Shown here: one piece after another, positions 1-11,690 of the stretch
How positions within the stretch are numbered: position 1 is the first letter of the stretch
Layout: each line of letters starts with the position of its first letter
NCBI GenBank assembly: GCA_037447655.1
Contig: JBBHKE010000271.1
Location: 126,001 to 186,000, forward strand
Direction of reading: 5' to 3'
Origin: Zygnema cylindricum
Lineage: Eukaryota; Streptophyta; Zygnematophyceae; Zygnematales; Zygnemataceae
Length of the DNA stretch: 60,000 bases
Translations under genes and position numbers: made by a program
Notes under the pieces: model-generated
What the model was told of the DNA's origin: nothing
The model's input: the letters and a program-made list of their open reading frames with translations, nothing else
Databases searched by the model: none

Positions 1-845
1 GTATATTATTTCTAATTTATTTATCTTAGATGATTAAGATTGGAGTAAGAGATTATTTGAAGAAGAGAGAGGAGATAGAGAAGAGAGATGATAGATGGTG
101 TAAAGAGGCTTCGACCAAGAACACTTATAAATCTTTTTTGTTGAATATTCCTCTTGTCTTTTATGAGCTTCCGCTGCGTAATGATTTAAGGTTTGTGAAT
201 TTATTGGAGTGAATGTCTTTTGTTTAAGATCCTACACTAAAAAATTATTGATGACCAACAAAGGTTAAAGACCAAAATCCTATAGGACTTAAAACACTTC
301 AAAAATGCATTAAAAGCCTAAAGGGAAAGAAATAAAGCAAGTAAAACAAAACTAAACTATTGAAATATTGCAAACTGACCCAAGCGCTAAATTTGGGCTC
401 TGAATCTATCTACTGCAAATTAAGTACCTGTAGAGAATGTGACAAAACGTACAATTTCACGTAATTATGACGTTTGTACTACGCGGTTTGTTAAAACGTA
501 GTTACATGATAACGTCCTATATAAAATCCTTATTTGTACCTTTTTACTTAATAAAGTACAATTTTGCACGGTTAGACACCGACCGTACGCCACACTATTT
601 AAAACGACACTGTATTAGAGTTATAACGCTCATTCAAAAACTACCTTAAATAATGTAAAGAATATTTTTTAATTATGTACTCTATTTATGGTTAAAGAGT
701 CAAAATTTGGGGTGACAGAATTATCGTACATAACTCTAATCACGATTCGCGGTGTAGTATTTTGTTTTGAAGTCGTCATTGTGGCCTAAAAGTTGACCTT
801 GGCATCGCAATACAGTGTGTCACGTCAAGGACGCTACCGTACAAT
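1..845. other. AT-rich sequence, nothing recognised
   Basis: No open frame in this stretch has a recognisable domain, and the short frames present are what AT-rich random sequence gives. I see no repeat boundary here other than the start of the stem-loop element that follows. Confidence 0.6.
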
Positions 846-1085
846 ATTGTACACTACACCGCCGATCGTATTTAGCGTTGTATATTTTTTTTGTCTCTTA
901 AAACATTTTTTCTCCGTACACATTTGTCCTATTTTCACTTTAAGACCTCCATTCGTAAGCTGAGAATACAACCTTTCAATCGTAACCGTCAGATCCACAA
1001 TCCGACATGTATGTACAAAGAAAATATGTTTTAAGAGACAAAAAAAACATACACGTTAAATACGATCGACGGTGTACTCTAAAGG
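846..1085. repeat. Stem-loop MITE, copy 1
   Basis: The two ends are long inverted repeats. The segment gtctcttaaaacat near 893 is matched by atgttttaagagac near 1025. Outside it, cgatcgtattta (865 on) is matched by taaatacgatcg (1057 on). The arms cover roughly 80 bp each, with a loop of about 80 bp that contains accgtcagatccacaat. There is no coding capacity. A related copy lies at 1640-1870. The superfamily cannot be told because no clear target duplication is visible. Confidence 0.6.
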
Positions 1086-1639
1086 GGCTACTAAAAATGT
1101 TTATCGTTGGGAAAATTGTCGTATCATAAATTCATCTCGATAAACTTCCATGGAAAACAAAACATCAAAAGCATCATAGACTCATAGAACACATGATCTG
1201 TACATTCCGTCACACATTGTCGTAACTACTATACTGTATTGTACTGCAATGATTGTGATTTTACAAAAAGATAATCTCCTGCGTCACTCGCATGTCACAA
1301 CCCTAATTGGAAGTCGCTGCTGTGAGTTCCACGCTAGGTCGACGACAGATCGTTTCTAGAGAATCTTCATATCTGTTTTATCTGTTTATCTCTAAAATCT
1401 CTGCAAGGATTTTTACTAGATACCGTTCATAAATCATTTTGGCGCTTAAAGGTATTATAGTCAAAATTTTACTTTTAAATTGGATACAAACCGGATTATA
1501 ATAAAAAGTATCCAAGGCTCCATAGGCTTCAATGCTGTTCACATAGTGCCACAGTATTTATGGAAAACAGGACAAGTATTTCCGGTTTTCATGGCTCATA
1601 ATTCTGAGAAACATGAATTAATCGCCGTACATATTTGAC

Positions 1640-1870
1640 TACAGTACACAGTGTATCGCTATTAAGGTGAATGTTTTTATTTCTAGGGAAAACATCTTTT
1701 CTTTGTACACATTTGTCCGATTTTCAAATTGAGACCGCCAATTGGAAGGCGAGACTCTAACATTTCAATCACAACCGTCAGATCCACAATCGGACATGTG
1801 TGTACAGAGAAACTATGTTTTAAAATAGGGAAAAAAACATTAACACTAATAGCGATTCACGATGTAGCGG
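1640..1870. repeat. Stem-loop MITE, copy 2
   Basis: This is a diverged direct-repeat copy of the element at 846-1085. It shares the core accgtcagatccacaatc and the flanking tttgtacacatttgtcc. Its own arms pair: tatcgctattaaggtgaatg on the left against the reverse complement of cattaacactaatagcgatt on the right. It is non-coding and probably non-autonomous. The recurring end motif, roughly gaatcgctattagcgttaat, also turns up around 4683 and 6400, so more decayed relatives may be present in this AT-rich block. Confidence 0.55.
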
Positions 1871-2164
1871 TTTAAAACCGTACAGAACCCTAAACAACCA
1901 TGAATGCCAAAATGTTCTACACCGGTATGAAACAGTTGGTAACTTGCGATGTAACATAATAGCTAAAGTATTACTCGTCGTAATCATTACCATGTGCCAC
2001 GCGGACGCCAAAATGGTTACGGTCTTTAAGTTAATGAGTTAGTGTGTGTGCCCATGTAACCGAAACTTGGAAATGATACTTTGGATTTTAGCGCAGATTT
2101 TACTGTGTACTTTTCAAAGTGTTCCTATGTCAATCATTACTTACGCCTTCATTACTTCAAATAC

Positions 2165-2334
2165 GTGACAGTTGTAGATGTCTACAAAATTTGCGACAGC
2201 TTACGTTAGTGCGAAACGAAATGTAGACGACTACCAAACTTTCTAAAATTAGTGATGTCTACAAAAACGGCAACGGTTGTAGACTCGAGTTTTTTGTGAC
2301 ATTGTAGATGTTCAGGGCTTTGTGACATTGCGAA
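2165..2334 (+). repeat. Left arm of possible long inverted-repeat element
   Basis: This segment is rich in the motif ttgtagatgtctacaaaa and ends with gtagatgttcagggctttg. The reverse complement of 6232-6360 carries the same two blocks in the same order. Together they could be the terminal inverted repeats of an element of about 4.2 kb. No transposase is readable between them and no target duplication was found, so the call is tentative. Confidence 0.35.
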
Positions 2335-5300
2335 GTCACGTTACCTTGTGAAATCATCAACTCCGCCATGGCTTCCCGATTTCTTTTTCTTACCTTTTAT
2401 CATTCGATATGCCAACAAAATGTGACAAAAATTATTAAAAAAAAGAGGAAAAAAAATGTCTTTCACTTGATATTGTTATTACTGCATTTTATTTAGAGAT
2501 GAGAGAAAGAGGAGTGACCAAATGTAAATTATGGGGAGAGACGAGGACATCGTAGATTTTTGCAAAAGTTGTCCGCGACCCCAACGAATTTTTTTCCGTA
2601 CATACATGTCATATTTGTACGTACATGTGCGTGACGAGCAAGGAAAAAAATAGCGTGTACTCTCCCTCGTTCAAAAAATTTTGAAGACGTTTCACGCGTG
2701 CAATACCGACTTTTTATTCGTCGATATGGTGTTATTTTGGTTAAAATCAGATCGCGATTTGATTCCATTACAAGTGTGAATATGAGCTGGCGTGACATGG
2801 AAGTGGGTCCCGATGATAATAACGCCCAATTGACGTACTGTCCAAATTCCAAGATGACGCAAAATGTACTTTAGTTTTTTCCCATTATTCGTACGGCGTA
2901 AGATTTTATCGTTGCGAGTCCCGATTTTCTAAAAACTATGGACAAAAAACCCTTACTTTAATACATGGGCACACACCCTTATTGAGTTTATGAATCGCTA
3001 CAACAATTGTTGCGTAGAGAGTGACACATGTAGCAGGGCATCGATGTGATTGGTCGCGTGCATAGTTCGGTGCTGGCGATGGCAGGGGCGATTGCGGCTG
3101 ACGTGGCGGATGATATCACAAGGGTACAATTCGGTGACGAAAATGTTTTTGAAGACGATCCTCACGCAACCCAGTTGGAGCAGGCCTAAAATTAAGGTAC
3201 TAATTCTTTCCCGCGCGAACACAAATTCTTAAAATGAGGAATACTAACTGCCCATCGTCATTATAAGCAAATTTCAGGAAAAGGGCATTGATAGACTGAT
3301 AGTAATTGGAATGGAAAATTGTTTACTACCGTTAAAGGCTACAATTGGAATTACCCAAAAGAACTAAGGGCGCTTTCCCATGTGATAAAGTAAAGGTTTT
3401 TTCTTATTGTTTTTTTCCAAAACTTTGACCGCAACGAGAAAATTTGCAACCCTATCAGGAAAATGTAATTACGACATACAATTTGAGTATAATTGAAACT
3501 TCAAATGTACTGCAGTTTGTCGTTTAGCGTGTTTCGACCCAATTTCGCGTCACTCCAACTCATCTTCAAACTTCTTCTACGATTTTTTAAAGAGGAAAAC
3601 TATTATAAACATGCAGAAAGAAACAAACTTCTACTGCTATTACGTTTAAACTAATTATGTTATAAAGTAATACATAAGTTTGTTTCCAAACTAAATTAAA
3701 TTAACTGCCCGTCTACCTTGGAACGATATTATTGAATATATATTTAGCAAAACATTGTTTCAATCCCCATGGTAATCAAAGATAAAAGAACCCAAACAAA
3801 GCCAGAGTGAATATCATGTGCACGTTAAAAAATAAGTGTTAAAGCAATAAATATGAGAATGAAATGAGTTAATAAACTAACATGAACACAAAGAAATTAA
3901 CTAGTACCAAAGATTATAAACCGTAGTGATTTTCGGTAGTACCTAAGAAGCATCCACGTAGAGTACATCGTGAATCACTTATAATATAAAATAATTATTG
4001 GAGTAAATAAACAAATAGTGTTTTTGACTTTAGTTTGGGTTTAAGGGTATGTTGTCCACAAAATTACACTACTTTATGACACTAACTTGGATACACATTC
4101 CTATATTGTGGCCGATATAGATTGTTTTCACATAGTGGACGTTTGAATATATTAAAACAAGTTCGCGCTTTTCCCCACTTGTTTAGGACTACGAATAAAA
4201 ATTGAGAGCAAAATAACGAACAATCATAGTGCTAATTGACACGTTTCATACACTCCACTTATTTAGAAACAATCCAACATTTCGTAATTGACTCCAATTA
4301 AATCATAGCTTTAATAAAATAAAGGAAAAGTATAATTATTAATTATATTTTGAATTCGATGGTCGTACTTTAGTGCCGCCGAATTAGTGTTATTAACAAT
4401 ATTAGCGATTAAGGGTGTTGTTGCATTGATGTGCATCAAAGTTTGCACTGTGGGCCATAGAGGTACCAAACGCATTAAACGCACGCATGGAACATAAAAA
4501 AAATAAAGAACATATGCAAGGAAAAAATGTATTTTTTATAAAATGAGTTGACCGAATTTTACTTTATAGTAAAAGTTGACATAGAAACATATTCAATAAA
4601 AATTTACAACTACACCTTAATCGAAACGAAACGAAACACATTTCGACGTCACTTCAAATATCTCTATCTCTCGACATCGTGAATCGTTATTAGCGTTAAT
4701 AACACTAAATAGGGGCCCGCAACTTTTGAGCCTCAAACCTAAAAAATTATTAATAACTTTTTTTTTTACGTCAATATAAGTACCGTTTAATTAGCGTTAA
4801 TTACTATGGTTTCGATCGTTTTTAAATATCGTAATGTCTAAAATTTGTTAGTCCCTACTAAAAGCGCTCATTATTTTTTACAGACGTACAAAATAAGTGT
4901 TAGATAGTGGCGTTGACATGAGAAATTTAGTGCGTCGCCAAGTGAAGGTGCACTCAGATTTGATTCCAAGTCATAAAAACGAGGGAAAATAGCGAGAACA
5001 TGTTCTCACATGTTCAATCTTCGAGTATGTGAGCACCGATTATCTCTGCTACAATATGGGGATGTTTATCCAAATTGGTGTTACATGTACAAATTAGCGC
5101 TTATTTTTGTTGGCGTTAGGCATTTGAACCCAAAATAGAGCTATTAAATTTAATTGTTTCTTTACATAAATTATTTTTTAAGTTTAATAGAGATTTACGG
5201 TGACTCCATTTTCCCTCATTTTACTTGCATTTCTTTTTTGTTTTACGTACTTTTTATTCCTACACAAAAAGTAAACGAAATCTACGAAAAAATCATAAAC

Positions 5301-5355
5301 TAAAAAAATTAGCGCATTTTCGTAAAAAAAAATCCGTACGTTTGGTACCTCTATG
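2335..5355. other. AT-rich interior of the possible 4.2-kb element
   Basis: About 3 kb with no recognisable gene. Two patches look slightly coding: a minus-strand open frame of 107 codons at 2529-2852, and a plus-strand 50-codon stretch at 3037-3186 that reads through acidic, alanine-rich sequence to a stop. Neither matches a family I know. They could be remnants of a transposase, or chance. Confidence 0.35.
3037..3186 (+). pseudogene. Short coding-like remnant, unknown
   Basis: Between an in-frame TAG at 3031 and a TAA at 3187 the frame encodes about 50 residues, including MAGAIAADVADDITR followed by an acidic stretch ending in TQLEQA. Local GC content is higher than the surrounding sequence. 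I do not recognise the family. Because it sits inside the possible inverted-repeat element, a transposase remnant is one option, but the sequence does not prove it. Confidence 0.2.
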
Positions 5356-5361
5356 CTGTGG

Positions 5362-5600
5362 GCGAAACCCAATAAACTATCCACGTAAGGACACACATGT
5401 GAGACATGTGAGGCATGTGAGGCATGTGGCATATATAGTCTGCCAACATGTGATGTTACATCGGATTACACGAAAAGCCCTCGATGCGCGAAACCCGACA
5501 AACAATCCATGCATCGATCAAGACCGGCATGTGGCGTGTGCCGTATGTTATCGTACGGTGTTACATCAAAGTACACATCGAACTTTTGAAAGCTATCGAC
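5362..5600. repeat. Diverged tandem duplication with a short minisatellite
   Basis: Two copies of about 126 bp start with gcgaaaccc at 5362 and 5488. They share later blocks ggcatgtggc and tgttacatc. In copy 1 a short array of catgtgagg/catgtgagac units occupies about 5396-5432. That array explains the His/Ser/Val-rich frames seen on both strands, so no protein is called here. Confidence 0.55.
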
Positions 5601-6231
5601 GTGCAAATAGCTGGTGATTAAGCCGTCGATGCGCCCCTTGCGTGATGACGTCCGTCCGATGCATTTTATAGGGTACGCATTGCTAGATACTCGTCAACGA
5701 CAATGTTTAAACTTTAAAGTGTCATTGCCGCTTGCAAATTCTGGACTTTGACCCCCGGACTACCGTACATCCGAACGGAACGGTAAGGACCGTTAGCAGC
5801 AACGCGTTAAGAAAGTTCGTTGTGTGCCAAACGGCCAACAAATAACGGTCAACAGTACAGCCGGCGTCTCACACTGCAAAAGACCCGTTGGCAAGCCGTT
5901 AACGTTCCTGTCCGTTTGCCGCGGGTACAGTACAGTAGTAGAATTTTGTGGAGTCCGTACCCCTCAAAGGCTCAAACGGTCAAATCGAGGAAACAACACC
6001 TAAACGCACTCCGTCGAAATCTGAATTTTCTGTCGAATTTAGTACGAATTTCGCACGTTTAGTATGAATTCCGAAGGTTCGAAGACCTATGAACAACCAA
6101 TTTAGTGTGGATGCCACCCGTTTGCTCCCGCCAAAGGCACCGAATTTAGTACGGATCATGTAAAATCGGGAAACCATGTCGTAAATTTGTGAGATTAATG
6201 ACGTCGACGCTGTCACAAGTGAGCATGACGT

Positions 6232-6360
6232 CAAAATGTCACAAAACCCTAGACATCTACAACGTCACAAAAGAATAGACGTCTACAGCCGTCGCTACAG
6301 TACAGTATTATCTAAACACCACCTATTGCCGCGAGTTTTGTAGTCGTCTACAACCGTCAC
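6232..6360 (-). repeat. Right arm of possible long inverted-repeat element
   Basis: Read on the minus strand, this gives gtgacggttgtagacgacta and then ttgtagatgtctagggtttt. It pairs with the left arm at 2165-2334. The arms differ internally, as expected for an old element. Confidence 0.35.
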
Positions 6361-6834
6361 ATTTTAAAGTAACGTTTTTGTAGGAAGTACTGTACATCGC
6401 CAATCGCTATTAGCGTAGAAGTTTCTTTAGCGTGTAGGAATAATTACCGTGGGTTACGCTAATTAAGAATTTGAATATTTTGAAAAAAAACATACATTCT
6501 AATTGTTTAATAATTCTAATTTGTAGTGTTGGCCATCGGGTAAATTCACATCGCGATAAATTCGATATTCGATATATTGAATATCGATCGAGCAGAATCC
6601 TCGATATATCGTACCGAGACCAACATTAACCATCGCGATATATATCGCGATATATAGTATTTTTTAAATTTAATATTTTGTATATTTATATAATATGTTA
6701 TTTTAGCGAAAAAGACATATTGTCTGATACGCCACATACGACGTGATTTTCGTTCCGTGACTTAAAGGTAGACGCCGCAAAATGTAACCGACAAAAAATT
6801 ACTAATTCTGTAATAGTACGAACAACAAAATTTC

Positions 6835-7620
6835 TAGTGTTGTGTATTGGTAAGGATTTGCCAATAACCGATATGTACCTTTTTTCGGGTACCCGATAAT
6901 CGATATATTGGTACGATATATCGCTATCGGTATTATTGCCGATAAATGCCCGACATTTATCGGTTTTATCGGCGATAACACCGATATCGATAACTAAAAA
7001 GTACAGTAGCCGCCATGAAAACTGTACGGTTTTGGTACGGATCCAGCAAAAACGATGTACATCTCACATCCGACGCCATGGCTTTGTCCCATTCTTCCTT
7101 GGGATCCACTGAGGACGTGCCACGTGTCAATCTGTTGGCATTTTGGCATAAGCTGCCAAAAGAGCCATTCCGGGATGCCGGCACTCACGCTGGCCGTCCG
7201 CTCGTATTTTCTCATTCCAAGTTGTCCGTTCGATTCCGGCGGCGTGCAGAATGATATTTTGCGTCCGTTGTACTTTTACCGTTCCATGTTCACCAGTTTG
7301 TCGATTCAATTCCGTAAGTCGCCGTAAAATTCGTGTTCAGTTAACCGACCAACTTTTATGTGCTGCGTTGTTCGTAATAAATCGCAGTTAAACAGAGACG
7401 GAACAGATTCGTATACGTGGCATGCCATGCTATATAAAGTAAGTAATATAATACAGTATGTTATAAAGTAATATTGTATGCATACTATATATTTTTAAGT
7501 TATCGCTAATATGGAATTTGTTGGTCTCGGACCGATATATCGGGACCTCTGACCGTTCGATAACCGATACTATCGGTATCGGTGTTATCGCGATAAATTT
7601 TTTACCGATACACAACACTA
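6835..7620. mobile_element. hAT-like non-autonomous element, copy 1
   Basis: The ends are tagtgttgtgtattgg and its inverse ccgatacacaacacta, a 16-bp inverted repeat with one mismatch. The subterminal regions are full of tatcg/cgata palindromes, a common arrangement in hAT MITEs. No transposase frame exists; the overlapping frames at 6966-7327 on both strands look non-functional. Flanking 8-mers (aaaatttc, aaaaaata) match poorly. The internal sequence matches the inverted copy at 8301-9128, for example gtggcatgccatg and catactgtattatat. Confidence 0.65.
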
Positions 7621-8300
7621 AAAAAATAACATTACAGAAAATCTCGCCAATACTCTCTGAAGGTCTTGGAGGTAAAACTGGCCGTCGGATGTTCATCTGC
7701 GAGGAGTTCGCTTCATTTTTCAATGTAACTGCCAACCCACCTCCTCGAGGTGTCGAGGTGGGTTGGCAGATACAGAAAAAAAAAATTCGTGACACGTTGG
7801 ACGATCAAGCTACGTGTCATGATTAAAAACCAACGAAAAATCTTAAGATTTGCACATGACACGCGCTTTCCAAAATACAACCGAAAATAAAAACGAAATT
7901 TCGTAACATTCTTTCGTCACGCTATTTTCAGTAGCTTTTGTTTGTCACACTATTTCTCTCAAAGGACTTTCGTTATGTTCTAAAACAAAAATCCTAAAAA
8001 TGAGTTGGCGTACAGATTAGCGTGCAAAAAGTATAAAAGTTATGTCGTATGACTACTTTGTCCGCAGGTACATGGTACGAAAGTGAAGATTTGAAGTTAA
8101 GTTTGTCGATGCTAAAAATCTGAAAGATATTCAATATCGGATCGTAGCTTGCGTGGCGCCGGTCAATTTAGAACACGTGGCTTACAGACTCTTCGTGATG
8201 GAACATCAACTCAATCAACCCAGTCTGTAGAGCTGACCGTACAATTACAGAAACATCTGATATAACTTCACCCTAAGGCGTCGATGAGTGTACCCATAAC
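7621..8300. other. Spacer between two hAT-like copies
   Basis: No gene recognised. The one notable structure is a near-perfect hairpin, gccaacccacctcctcgagg / cgaggtgggttggc, at about 7730-7768, followed by a run of nine A. Confidence 0.5.
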
Positions 8301-9128
8301 TAGTGATTTGTATCGCTAATATAGTCATCGCGATAACACCCATACCGATAGTTATCGGTTATCGAACGGTCAAAGGTTGCGATTTATCGGTTCGAGACCA
8401 ACAAATTCCATATCGGCGATAACTTTAAGAAATTATAGTATGCATACAATAGTATTTTATAACATACTGTATTATATTATTGACTTTATATAGCGTGGCA
8501 TGCCATGTATAAAAATATGTTCCGTATCTGTTTAACTGAAATTTATTACGGACATCGCATCACATAAACGTTGATAAATTTAAAACAATACTTTATTGTT
8601 CTAAAACTACAGTACCGAAACGAAAATATTAAATTACGTTGTAAATTAATAAATCAAACTTTTTCGAAAAACAAACGAATAGAGCAGGCGAACACATCTG
8701 TCAAACTGCCGCCATTTACTGCCACCACGGAACGATATGAGGGCGTAACTAACCTTGCAAAAAAAAATAAAAAATCAAAAGGACATTCTGGACGGGTATG
8801 GGAGCGTGGAACCTAAGAAAAACCCCCTTAAATTAGAAATATTTAAGGATATATCGCGATTTTTACCGATATCAGGGGGATGGGGGTCCGCGGCGCGTCC
8901 GAGGAATAACACATACAGTTGGGTGTACTGACCATACATTTAAGTGTACATTTCGTAGAGTTATCACCGATAGTTATCGATATCGCTGTTATCGCCGATA
9001 AACAACCGAGATTATCGATTATTTTCCGTTGTTTATCGGCGATAACACAAATGTCGATATATCGTACCAATCAATCGTAAAAAGGCCCATATCAGTTATC
9101 GCCAAATCCTAACCGATACACAACACTA
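8301..9128. mobile_element. hAT-like non-autonomous element, copy 2 (inverted)
   Basis: The ends are tagtgatttgtatcg and cgatacacaacacta. The flanks are cccataac (8293-8300) and ccaataac (9129-9136), an 8-bp target duplication with one mismatch, which is the hallmark of hAT transposition. Relative to copy 1 the interior runs in the opposite direction: the segment from 8390 to 8540 is the reverse complement of about 7350-7540. It encodes nothing and must have depended on a transposase elsewhere. Confidence 0.7.
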
Positions 9129-9629
9129 CCAATAACGCAACATCATATAAACAACCTTATATTTGGAAAATAAAGAAGAGAGACCCAAGGTTGCACAAGC
9201 CCATATACTTATTGTTGTGTATCGAGACCCTCTTGACGATATTAGACATGCGCCATTTTTTACCTATGGATAATCGATATTCCTTTCCGCTATATCGATA
9301 AAATTAATATCGTGAAAAAATACGATAGATGGCGATGAGTTATCGGGCGGACAAAGTATAACGATACTTATGTACGTCGGCTTGTTAAAGAATTTTAACG
9401 CCCCACCCCCCTTTCTCTCCCATCAGGCGACCCCGCGGCGACGCGGAGGGAGGGGGGGGAGAGTGAGGGTCCATACCGTATTTTGTAAGGTCAACTTTCG
9501 TAATGCATTTGTACGGACACCAACACCCCACCAAATATATCGCATAAATTTTACCATTCGATATTCGATGTATCGAATATCGATTTTATCCCGATAATAA
9601 ATTTGTCGATACATGACACTACTATAAAG

Positions 9630-10703
9630 TGAAGGAAAATGCTCTATCTTATTACACCTTTGTGTTTGATATGTGCATATTTTGCCTTATTTATTTATTT
9701 ATTTGAAAATGAGTTTTTCTAACCGTTTGAGGGTGAAAGGGTTACAAGCTTAACATTGGTTTACTTACTCCAACAAATAAAATATTTCTAAGGCACGAAG
9801 GTGTCATGTGATAAAATCTTACAACATTATACGTAAACGATTCACAAATATGCTCCTATATCGGTAAAACATGATATGTGGTCTTGTTAAAACTAGTTTC
9901 TCTATACAAAAGTAAATAAATGTCTTAAGTTCAAACAATAAAGTCTTACGATGACTCAATAATGATGTAAAACAAATCAAGCTTCGATGTCTAATTTTGT
10001 TGCACGAGTATTTTGAAAATTTACTCATATTCAAAAAGCCATAGTTCGTTATCATGTTAATAAACAACCTGGAAATACCTTTGTTGTTATGATATTCAAA
10101 CAAATCTCACAATGTTATTTCAAGATCCACGGGAGTTCCATTTCTATTAGCTTCCGAAAATCTTCTTTGTTGATACGTTAAACTCAAAATTGGATGTAAC
10201 AAAATAGACGAAACTTAAGTTATACTCACCAAGGGGCTAAAAAATGCAGGTGTAAGCAATATAATAATACCGCGCCACCTTTCAAACTTATGGTGATGCT
10301 TCGCCCAAGGGCGAAGTAATAATAACCGAAGGGTATCGAATTGATTTTTTATCGATTTTATGCACTTGCACATAACTACGACGATCGACGAGAACTGGTT
10401 TTGACACGTTTTTATATCACAAACTTCTCAACTTTTCAAACTTTAATATTAATTATTATTGTTTTTTTTTTTAACATGGAAAAAAAAGTCTATAATAAAT
10501 ATCAATACAATAAAGAATATCCATATTGGACACAATTTTTGCTATCAGTTAACCATAATTCGTACTTGAAAGTGTGTCGACAAAAATTTTAACTTTAACA
10601 AATTGTGAGGATTTAGTTTACTTGTTAAAAGTGGCAACTTGTAATTTTTTTACAACAAAATAATAATATTTTAATTGCCAAAATTATAAAATACTTTAAA
10701 ACA
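9630..10703. other. AT-rich sequence, nothing recognised
   Basis: No frame with recognisable motifs, no clear repeat boundary. Short frames on both strands (for example 9819-10103 minus and 10341-10592 plus) are low-complexity AT-rich translations without homology that I can identify. Confidence 0.6.
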
Positions 10704-10707
10704 CAAT

Positions 10708-10859
10708 TGCAACTCTGAGACCTCCATTGGTCTCAGAGTAGGCCAACTCACACGAAGCCCCTAGAATAACCCTAACCCCTTTGAGTTTCCACAAGAAAAA
10801 GTGCCACCTTAACAAATTAAAACTCTAACCAACTTCACCCCTGTGAAGACAAGACTCCC
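10708..10859 (-). repeat. Copia family-2 LTR fragment (3' end of an LTR)
   Basis: It matches the last 150 bp of the LTR at 11310-11677: the end tgcaactctgagacctccat, then tcacacgaagccnctag and tgaagacaagactccc. It stops abruptly at gactccc, a short repeat (gactcccatgtagactccc) that marks the junction to the gag fragment beyond. It is probably the far end of the scrambled relative A2. Confidence 0.7.
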
Positions 10860-10868
10860 ATGTAGACT

Positions 10869-11242
10869 CCCAAGACGGATGCCCTTTCCACCTGCAACTG
10901 AGGAGATGGAAGTCCTTCACTAAGATGGAAGAGAATGAAGTGTTTTACCGCCATATTGTTGTAGTCCTAAGTATCAACGTCATTCTTCTCATTCCTCGGA
11001 ATAGGTTACTTGAACGCTGAACCGGTTGCGATAGCTGTTGCTATGGGTGTAAGTGTCTCGTTCACTTTCCCCTTTTCCATCACAATGCTCTCCGCGTCCC
11101 CCGAATCCTCCGGTGGAGCTCGATCTGGTTTTTTGGTAAACCTACTTCCCCCAAACCTTAGAGGAATGGTTTAACTAGATGGACGCCTCAATCGACCACT
11201 TACTATCCCCCAAAACCTCTTTTCACATAGAGCCCCTGTCAT
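10869..11242 (-). pseudogene. Copia family-2 gag fragment (element A2)
   Basis: On the minus strand the sequence starts at ATG 11242 with MTGALCEKR, the same start as element A's Gag at 15969, and continues through the region equivalent to A's gag down to ggatgccctttccacctg. After that it jumps directly into LTR sequence at 10859, so protease, integrase and RT are missing. The element lies immediately downstream (in minus-strand direction) of A's 3' LTR and shares that LTR. This looks like a tandem copy reduced by deletion. Confidence 0.65.
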
Positions 11243-11297
11243 AATACTTTCCAAATATACAAAGCTTGTTCCATTAAATATAGGCACCCTAGAGGGT

Positions 11298-11309
11298 GGG
11301 CCCATAACG
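11298..11309 (-). other. Primer-binding site of A2
   Basis: Next to the LTR end at 11310, the minus strand reads cgttatgggcccacc. Apart from its first base this is complementary to the anticodon arm of eukaryotic initiator tRNA-Met (GGGCCCAUAACCC), so priming by a half-tRNA is inferred. Confidence 0.7.
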
Positions 11310-11677
11310 TGCAACTATGAGACCTCCATTGGTCCTCAAAATAGGCAGCTCACACGAAGCCTCTAGGATAACCTTCACCCCTTTAAGTTTGCATAAGAAT
11401 AACTGCCACCCTGACTAATAAATAATTTGACCAACTTCACCCTTGTGAAGGCAAGACTCCCTTAAGTCGATATCATTAAAAATCTATGACTTTTCTCCCC
11501 TGAGCAGTAAGTTATGAAGGGCCAAAGTTAACCTTTTGTATAGGAGCTCTCTGGGAGAGAGGGGTCTACCTACCAAATTTTCTAAGTCCTAAATCCCTCT
11601 CTAAACCCTATACTACTTTTATTTTCTGCACTTTATTTTAGACCTAGAAAATACTAAAAGAACCATCAATTTCTACA
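11310..11677 (-). repeat. 3' LTR of element A, also 5' LTR of A2 (short form)
   Basis: On the minus strand the LTR begins TGTAGAAATTGATGG at 11677, directly after the polypurine tract, and ends ...catagttgca at 11310. It is only 368 bp, whereas the same element's 5' LTR is 1051 bp. About 680 bp in the middle (U3 with the tRNA-like segment and the gtac-rich block) is missing here. The flanking 5-mers do not form a target duplication, because A2's internal region begins immediately. Confidence 0.75.
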
Positions 11678-11690
11678 CTCCCCTTTTTTT
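11678..11690 (-). other. Polypurine tract of element A
   Basis: Minus strand: aaaaaaaggggag immediately before the LTR start TGTAGAA, only a few bases from the pol stop codon at 11691. This is the expected plus-strand primer of an LTR retroelement. Confidence 0.7.

Larger units (their letters stand above)
6524..9621. mobile_element. Possible outer hAT-like element, nested
   Basis: The left end tagtgttggccatcgg (6524) and the right end cgatacatgacacta (ending 9621) are inverted matches. Inside each, the block cgatattcgata(t/c)at(t/c)gaatatcga is also shared in inverted orientation, giving an imperfect inverted repeat of about 60 bp. Two related shorter elements lie inside. The flanking 8-mers (ctaatttg and ctataaag) agree only partly. 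This could equally be two unrelated end fragments of the same family. Confidence 0.3.

Noticed and set aside
5184-5617. His/Val/Arg-rich proteins on both strands
   Set aside because: Both frames come from the catgtgagg minisatellite and its flanks.
6966-7327. Overlapping frames on both strands
   Set aside because: They lie within a non-autonomous hAT-like element and are not conserved in the second copy at 8301-9128.
7730-7780. Bacterial-style terminator hairpin followed by a homopolymer run
   Set aside because: A strong hairpin is present but the context is eukaryotic repeat DNA with no upstream gene.
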